DNA from: an uncultured Acetatifactor sp.
GTDB lineage: Bacteria > Bacillota > Clostridia > Lachnospirales > Lachnospiraceae
DNA: 46,523 nucleotides
Assembly: GCA_910577035.1 (NCBI GenBank)
Contig: CAJTKW010000033.1
Span: forward strand, 1-46,523
Direction: 5' to 3'
The position numbers were made by a program, and so were the translations under genes. The notes under the pieces are model-generated. The model had not been told where the DNA came from. It saw only the letters and a list, made by a program, of their open reading frames with translations, and ran no database searches. Positions 42,275 through 46,523 of this stretch are shown piece by piece (positions within the stretch are counted from its first letter, which is position 1; each line of letters begins with the position of its first letter).

Positions 42275-44365
42275 TTACTGCTGCGCCACATCCTTCATGG
42301 AGAAACTGATTCTGCCCATCTTGTCCTTCCCCAGGCAGACTACCGTCACTACATCCCCAAGCGTGAGCACATCTTCCACTCTGTTGATCCGCTCCTTGGC
42401 AATCTTGGATATGTGAACCATTCCCTCTTTACCGGGCGCAAACTCTATAAACGCGCCAAACTCCTTAATGCTGACCACCTTGCCCTTGAAGATCTGCCCC
42501 TCCGCGAAATCGGTGACAATCATCTTCACCATTTCCGCTGCCTTGTCCATCATTACCTTGTCGGTTCCGCAGATAGATACCTGGCCGTCATCCGTAATGT
42601 CGATCTTCACGCCGGTGCGGGCAATGATCTCGTTGATGGTCTTGCCTCTCTGTCCCACCACGTCACCGATCTTCTCCGGATCAATCTGAAGGGAAATAAT
42701 CTTGGGTGCGTAAGGTCCGACTTCCGGCCTGGGTGCGGAAATTGCAGGCTTCATACAGCTGTCCATAATAAACAGCCTTGCCTCGCGGCATCTTGCAATA
42801 GCACCTTCCACAATCGGTCTTGTAAGGCCGTGAATTTTAATATCCATCTGGATAGCAGTAATGCCCGCCGTAGTACCGGTCACCTTAAAGTCCATATCTC
42901 CGAAGAAATCCTCCAGGCCCTGAATGTCCGTAAGCAGGACGAAATCATCATCGCTCTCGCCTGTAACCAGACCACAGGAAATGCCTGCCACCATCTTCTT
43001 AATCGGTACGCCTGCCGCCATCAGGGACATGCAGGAAGCACAGGTGGATGCCATGGAAGTAGATCCGTTGGACTCAAAAGTCTCCGATACGGTACGGATC
43101 GCATAAGGGAATTCTTCCTCGCTGGGCAGAACGGGAATCAGCGCCCTCTCCGCCAGCGCGCCATGACCGATCTCACGCCGTCCCGGCCCTCTGGAGGGCT
43201 TGGTCTCTCCCACGGAGTAAGAAGGGAAATTGTAATGGTGCATATATCTCTTGCTGACCTCGTTTTCATCCAGGCCGTCCAGCTTCTGCTGCTCGGAAAG
43301 AGGCGCCAGCGTACATACGTTGCAGATCTGGGTCTGTCCTCTTGTAAACATGGCAGAGCCGTGCACTCTGGGAATAATATCCACCTCCGCTGCCAGAGGA
43401 CGAATCTGGGTGATTTCACGTCCGTCAGGCCGCTTGTGATCCTTCAGGATCATCTTGCGGACGGTCTTCTTCTGATACTGATATACGGCCTCGCCTAAAA
43501 TTGCCAGCCATTCCTCGTTATCGGCAAAGGCTTCCTCCAGCTTCGCGGTTATATTGCGGATATTCTCCTCCCTGGTCTGCTTATCATCGGTAAATACGGC
43601 CGTTTCCATCTCCTCGGGAGTTACCAGCTTATAGATTTCGTCAAACATCTCCTGGGGGATGGCGCAGCTGGTATACTCATGCTTGGCCTTGCCGCATTCC
43701 GCTACAATCTTGTCAATGAACGCAATGATGGTCTGGTTGATCTCATGCGCCTTGTAAATCGCCTCCAGCATCTTTGCCTCAGGCACTTCATTTGCCCCCG
43801 CCTCAATCATGATAACCTTTTCCCTGGTGGAAGCAACGGTCAGGTTCAGATCTCCCTTCTTCCACTGCTCCTGGGAAGGATTGACGATCAGTTCCCCGTC
43901 AATCATGCCGATCTGCGTCATGGCGCAGGGGCCGTCAAAGGGAATATCGGAAATACAGGTGGCAATGGCAGCACCGATCATAGCCACCAGCTCGGGACGG
44001 CACTCAGGATCAACACTCATTACCATATTGTTCAATGTAACGTCATTTCTGTAATCCTTGGGAAACAGGGGGCGCATGGGCCTGTCAATGACACGGCTGG
44101 TCAAAATTGCATTTTCACTGGCTTTCCCCTCACGTTTGTTAAATCCGCCGGGAATCTTCCCCACCGAATACATCTTCTCCTCATACTCAACGCTTAAGGG
44201 GAAGAAATCAATCCCGTCCCTGGGTTTCTCGGATGCGGTGGCGGTACAGAGTACCACCGTGTCGCCATAGTGCATAAACGCACAGCCGTTAGCCTGCTTT
44301 CCCACACGGTTGATGTCAACCTTCAGGGTGCGTCCCGCCAGCTCCAATTCATAGGTTTTATACAT
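42275..44365 (-). CDS. pnp: Polyribonucleotide nucleotidyltransferase (PNPase)
   Basis: A 696-residue phosphorolytic 3'-5' exoribonuclease. It has two RNase PH domains (for example MHYGDTVVLCTATAS near the start; RVHGSAMFTRGQTQI near 340-354), a KH domain (DIGDVVGQRGKTINEIIA-like, near 555-575) and an S1 domain (KGKVVSIKEFGAFIEF near 620-635). The start at 44365 follows GGAGG by five bases and is chosen over the ATG at 44377. It is downstream of rpsO, the standard order, behind a long leader hairpin (44421-44492) that resembles the RNase III-cut element of other pnp leaders. A clear terminator follows. Confidence 0.97.
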   Translation of the reverse strand: MYKTYELELAGRTLKVDINRVGKQANGCAFMHYGDTVVLCTATASEKPRDGIDFFPLSVEYEEKMYSVGKIPGGFNKREGKASENAILTSRVIDRPMRPLFPKDYRNDVTLNNMVMSVDPECRPELVAMIGAAIATCISDIPFDGPCAMTQIGMIDGELIVNPSQEQWKKGDLNLTVASTREKVIMIEAGANEVPEAKMLEAIYKAHEINQTIIAFIDKIVAECGKAKHEYTSCAIPQEMFDEIYKLVTPEEMETAVFTDDKQTREENIRNITAKLEEAFADNEEWLAILGEAVYQYQKKTVRKMILKDHKRPDGREITQIRPLAAEVDIIPRVHGSAMFTRGQTQICNVCTLAPLSEQQKLDGLDENEVSKRYMHHYNFPSYSVGETKPSRGPGRREIGHGALAERALIPVLPSEEEFPYAIRTVSETFESNGSTSMASTCASCMSLMAAGVPIKKMVAGISCGLVTGESDDDFVLLTDIQGLEDFFGDMDFKVTGTTAGITAIQMDIKIHGLTRPIVEGAIARCREARLFIMDSCMKPAISAPRPEVGPYAPKIISLQIDPEKIGDVVGQRGKTINEIIARTGVKIDITDDGQVSICGTDKVMMDKAAEMVKMIVTDFAEGQIFKGKVVSIKEFGAFIEFAPGKEGMVHISKIAKERINRVEDVLTLGDVVTVVCLGKDKMGRISFSMKDVAQQ

Positions 44366-44420
44366 ATAATCCTCCATTCCGCTGCTTCAGCAGCATAATC
44401 TCAACTCTATTGTAACGGAA

Positions 44421-44492
44421 CAGAAGACACCGAAACTACTGAAAAGGACATGGCTCCCATAGCCTTTTCAGCGGTCTCGGGGCTCTCTTCTG
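44421..44492 (-). promoter_or_regulatory. Long hairpin in the rpsO-pnp intergenic leader
   Basis: Arms 44430-44447 and 44463-44480 pair at 17 of 18 positions (including G-U pairs in the minus-strand RNA), and an outer CAGAAGA/TCTTCTG stem (44421-44427 with 44486-44492) extends it. The hairpin is about 60 bases upstream of pnp. A stable stem in this position is the substrate for RNase III and PNPase autoregulation in other bacteria. Confidence 0.7.
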
Positions 44493-44569
44493 CTCCAGAT
44501 TACCGTTTTGTGCAGGAGGCCGGATCTCCGGCTTCTTCTCCGGATACAGCCTCCTTCTCATACACGACA

Positions 44570-44603
44570 AGCGGAAGCACCCTGAAACAACGGCACTTCC
44601 GCT
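44570..44603 (-). terminator. Inverted repeat after rpsO
   Basis: AGCGGAAG (44570-44577) with CTTCCGCT (44596-44603), loop of 18 bases, 15 bases after the rpsO stop. No T run follows, so it may be only a partial terminator before pnp. Confidence 0.5.
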
Positions 44604-44618
44604 CTCTCTTTACTGACA

Positions 44619-44885
44619 TTATTTTCTCAGGCCAAGCCTTTCAATCAGAGCACGGTATCTTTCAATATCCTTCTTTTTCAGATATTCCAGCAGACCACGC
44701 CTCTGGCCTACCATCTTCAGCATACCACGGCGGGAATGATGATCCTTGGGGTTCTCCTTTAAATGATCGGTAAGCTCCTGAATCCTTGCGGTCAAAACTG
44801 CCACCTGTACCTCCGGGGAACCGGTATCACCGGGCGTCCTCGCGTACTCGTTCATAATTGCGGTCTTCTTTTCCTTTGAAATCAT
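44619..44885 (-). CDS. rpsO: 30S ribosomal protein S15
   Basis: An 88-residue S15 that binds the central domain of 16S rRNA. Signature TGSPEVQVAVLTARI near 20-34 and HHSRRGMLKMVGQRR near 49-63. GGAGG eight bases before the ATG at 44885 sets the start, rather than the ATG at 44900. It has its own promoter at 44990 and is upstream of pnp. Confidence 0.97.
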   Translation of the reverse strand: MISKEKKTAIMNEYARTPGDTGSPEVQVAVLTARIQELTDHLKENPKDHHSRRGMLKMVGQRRGLLEYLKKKDIERYRALIERLGLRK

Positions 44886-44989
44886 TTCCTTTTCCTCCAT
44901 AAAATCTTATTTGCTCTGTACAGACCGCCTGACACCAAGCCCCGGTCGGAGTATCCGCAGGCTGGGCATCGGCTAAACCATACTTATAA
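44886..44989 (-). promoter_or_regulatory. rpsO leader, probably structured
   Basis: The minus-strand RNA between promoter and start shows GCCTG pairing with CAGGC around a CGGA-TAC-TCCG hairpin, consistent with a branched structure. Ribosomal protein S15 often represses its own mRNA through such leaders. That this one does so is inference. Confidence 0.4.
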
Positions 44990-45018
44990 ATAATATCACA
45001 CCCTCGTACAAAAGTAAA
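44990..45018 (-). promoter_or_regulatory. Promoter of rpsO (and pnp)
   Basis: On the minus strand TTTACT (45018-45013), 17 bases, TATTAT (44995-44990), about 105 bases before the rpsO start. Confidence 0.6.
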
Positions 45019-45118
45019 CAAGTAATTTCCTTGAGTTTCCGCAGATTTATTCACCGGCCCGCCAATCGTGTGGGACTGTTTTCCACAACTTTCAAAAAAC
45101 TGCAAAACTTTCTGGCAC

Positions 45119-46078
45119 TTACACGTTCTGCTTCCCAAACTTGCTCAGGTATCGCTGTGCCATCTCCAGGGATATGGTTAATTTCTTCTGCAGCCTCCCC
45201 AAAATGTCATCATCGGACAATCCAAACTCATAACCCGTCTCGATAATCTCTTCCGCTCTGCCCTCAATCCTGGTTTCCTCAAATACATTATACATATCCA
45301 CATCTCCTCTCTGTTCCAACGCATTACAGTCGATCCTGTTATCCACCGCCCCTGCAGCCGTCACGATAACAGCCCGATCTACCCGGCGATCCTTCGTATA
45401 TTCTATAGCCCTGCCGCGGATTTCGCCTGCAGGACGGCTGCCATCCAGCAGAATCTCCAGAAGATTAAAAAGGTCTGCATTATTAGCATTGTGCAATATC
45501 AGGTCATTTTTCCTGGCCTCCACCAGCAGCATCCTGTAGTCATTCACATACCTTCTCAGTTCCTCCGGAATGTCCAACATGCCGTGCAGGCTCATTGCCC
45601 CGTTCCATGGCTTTCTTCCATAATATACAGTTACTGTAATGACAGGCAGAAATTTATCTGTCCGCTTCATCCTGGACAAATATTCATCCTCTTCCATACC
45701 ATCCGCGTTATTATATTTTGCGGCATTGCTGTCATACTGCTTTTTATAGGCACTGTAATCATAGCCCATCACCCTCATCGGCATTGCATAATTTATATGC
45801 TCCTGAGATTCGTTCCCCAGCATTACCAGCTCTATCCCATGTGCAGTAGATCTCTTCCTCACCTTTATATTGTCCCTCAATGCCGCAATTCCTTCTGCAT
45901 AATTCCTGTGCTCCAGTATGGTGGAGCTTTCCACATCCAGATCCTCCAGCTCCTCCGGCTGTATCACCGGCTCTCCCTCAAACAAAACCGCATTGAAAAG
46001 GTCAGCAAACCGCTCGTTGTTTCTCCAGTAGTTTTTCAATATAATATCCGGCTTCGGACTCCGCTTTTTTCCTGCCAT
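45119..46078 (-). CDS. Rpn family recombination-promoting nuclease / putative transposase
   Basis: A 319-residue protein of the Rpn/YhgA-like PD-(D/E)XK nuclease family, multi-copy in Lachnospiraceae. The opening DIILKNYWRNNERFADLFNAVLF, the ELVMLGNESQEHINYAMPMR stretch near 82-101 (the catalytic E-x-Q part), MGYDYSAYKKQ and LPVITVTVYYG near 143-153 are typical. E. coli Rpn proteins promote RecA-independent recombination. The C-terminal 60 residues are helical (EGRAEEIIETGYEFGLSDDD). It has a good promoter and stands alone. AGAGG is 13 bases from the ATG, further than usual. Confidence 0.85.
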   Translation of the reverse strand: MAGKKRSPKPDIILKNYWRNNERFADLFNAVLFEGEPVIQPEELEDLDVESSTILEHRNYAEGIAALRDNIKVRKRSTAHGIELVMLGNESQEHINYAMPMRVMGYDYSAYKKQYDSNAAKYNNADGMEEDEYLSRMKRTDKFLPVITVTVYYGRKPWNGAMSLHGMLDIPEELRRYVNDYRMLLVEARKNDLILHNANNADLFNLLEILLDGSRPAGEIRGRAIEYTKDRRVDRAVIVTAAGAVDNRIDCNALEQRGDVDMYNVFEETRIEGRAEEIIETGYEFGLSDDDILGRLQKKLTISLEMAQRYLSKFGKQNV

Positions 46079-46108
46079 TCTATATTGTTTCCTCTCTTGG
46101 CTGTTTGT

Positions 46109-46137
46109 ATTATACTATTGCTGTGGGAGAAGATCAA
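46109..46137 (-). promoter_or_regulatory. Promoter of the Rpn-family gene
   Basis: On the minus strand TTGATC (46137-46132), 17 bases, TATAAT (46114-46109), about 30 bases before the start. Confidence 0.7.
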
Positions 46138-46139
46138 GA

Positions 46140-46476
46140 CAGTCTCCTCCCCGTACAATTCACATTTCGTTCATATTTTATCTAAACTCCAAACACATTC
46201 TTCCGCAGCTTTGTGTTTGCCGCCAATGCCATATAACGACAAAACGTCACCCTTAGAATTAAGGTTGCAACTCTGTTTTGCACCTATCCACTGCCATAAA
46301 ACAGAATACACGTGCCAGCCATAAAGCCAGTACCTGCCATGCCAAAATATGCTCTTACTCCAACAGGAATTGTCAACCGAAATGGTGCGAAGTATTTCTT
46401 GATTAGACAGTTACATTGTATCGCATTTCATGGCACTTGTCAATATTATTTTGCTCGGTTTCTTAGTTTATATAAG
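46140..46476. other. AT-rich right flank without a supported gene
   Basis: No frame with a ribosome binding site and protein-like composition was seen here. The open frames crossing it are shadows of the Rpn gene's reverse strand or lack a start context. Confidence 0.5.
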
Positions 46477-46520
46477 CCATTTATGATAATGTCTCATTAA
46501 ACCACAAATGAAAATGTCCC
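46477..46520. mobile_element. Possible terminal repeats of an IS21-like element
   Basis: 46477-46495 and 46502-46520 are imperfect 19-bp direct repeats (14 of 19 identical; core ATGAxAATGTCxC). Multiple short terminal repeats of this kind mark the ends of IS21-family elements. The element itself would lie beyond the window edge, so this is unconfirmed. Confidence 0.4.
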
Positions 46521-46523
46521 AAT

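Noticed and set aside
45491..46324. 277-codon open frame on the plus strand.
   Set aside because: Antisense to the Rpn-family gene, rich in Cys/His/Pro with no family motif.
1..46523. CRISPR array, tRNA or rRNA genes, prophage or biosynthetic cluster.
   Set aside because: No regular short repeat-spacer pattern, cloverleaf or phage gene order was seen on either strand.

Overview
This window looks like chromosomal DNA from a motile, anaerobic member of the Lachnospiraceae (Clostridia). The support is the strong AGGAGG-type ribosome binding sites, the order rpmE / DUF1385 (YqhQ) / prmC / prfA, the families DUF4364, DUF5685 and DUF1653, an iron-only [FeFe] hydrogenase, a Rho with a long disordered insert, and a moderately GC-rich composition. 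The genus cannot be fixed from sequence reading alone. No tRNA, rRNA, CRISPR array or complete mobile element was seen.

Layout. 1-1400: a 141-bp-period tandem repeat at the left edge and a membrane protein of unknown role. 1640-5363: rqcH and recJ, convergent. 5845-6665: an AbrB/PIN toxin-antitoxin pair. 6768-10839: an EAL-type c-di-GMP phosphodiesterase with a decayed GGDEF domain, an unexplained transcript behind a consensus promoter, and an M48 metalloprotease. 11018-16192: a giant flagellin of 1690 residues whose promoter spacer holds a run of eight G. 16274-21153: hydrogenase, prfA, prmC, DUF1385 and rpmE on the minus strand. 21294-22967: rho. 23062-24979: malic enzyme behind a structured leader, then DUF4364. 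24971-27320: rarA and an NYN-LOTUS protein. 27541-28590: a CPBP protease behind a duplicated 30-bp operator-like element, and a small unknown protein. 28743-31918: glyA, a lipid kinase and a PAP2 phosphatase. 31921-36524: a probable operon of DUF1653, 5'-nucleotidase, a SfsA-MutY fusion and a glycosyltransferase. 36635-39153: a small membrane protein and a zinc-ribbon / DUF5685 / DnaJ operon. 39356-42169: pmbA and tldD. 42275-45018: rpsO and pnp. 45119-46137: an Rpn-family nuclease. The right edge carries repeated motifs like an IS21-type terminus.

How the parts relate. Most genes are housekeeping: translation and its quality control (rpmE, prfA, prmC, rpsO, rqcH), RNA decay and termination (pnp, rho), repair and recombination (recJ, rarA, sfsA-mutY), one-carbon and central metabolism (glyA, malic enzyme, hydrogenase). 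Surface and signalling functions sit together at 6768-16192: a c-di-GMP phosphodiesterase, a membrane protease and the giant flagellin. No other flagellar gene is present in the window.

The most noteworthy items are the giant flagellin built from about eleven copies of a 115-127-residue module, the G8 tract inside its promoter (possible phase switch), the SfsA nuclease-MutY glycosylase fusion, the orphan consensus promoter at 9252, the structured leaders of malic enzyme and pnp, and the tandem 30-bp operator-like repeat at 27541. Homology statements are from motif recognition by eye; no search was run.
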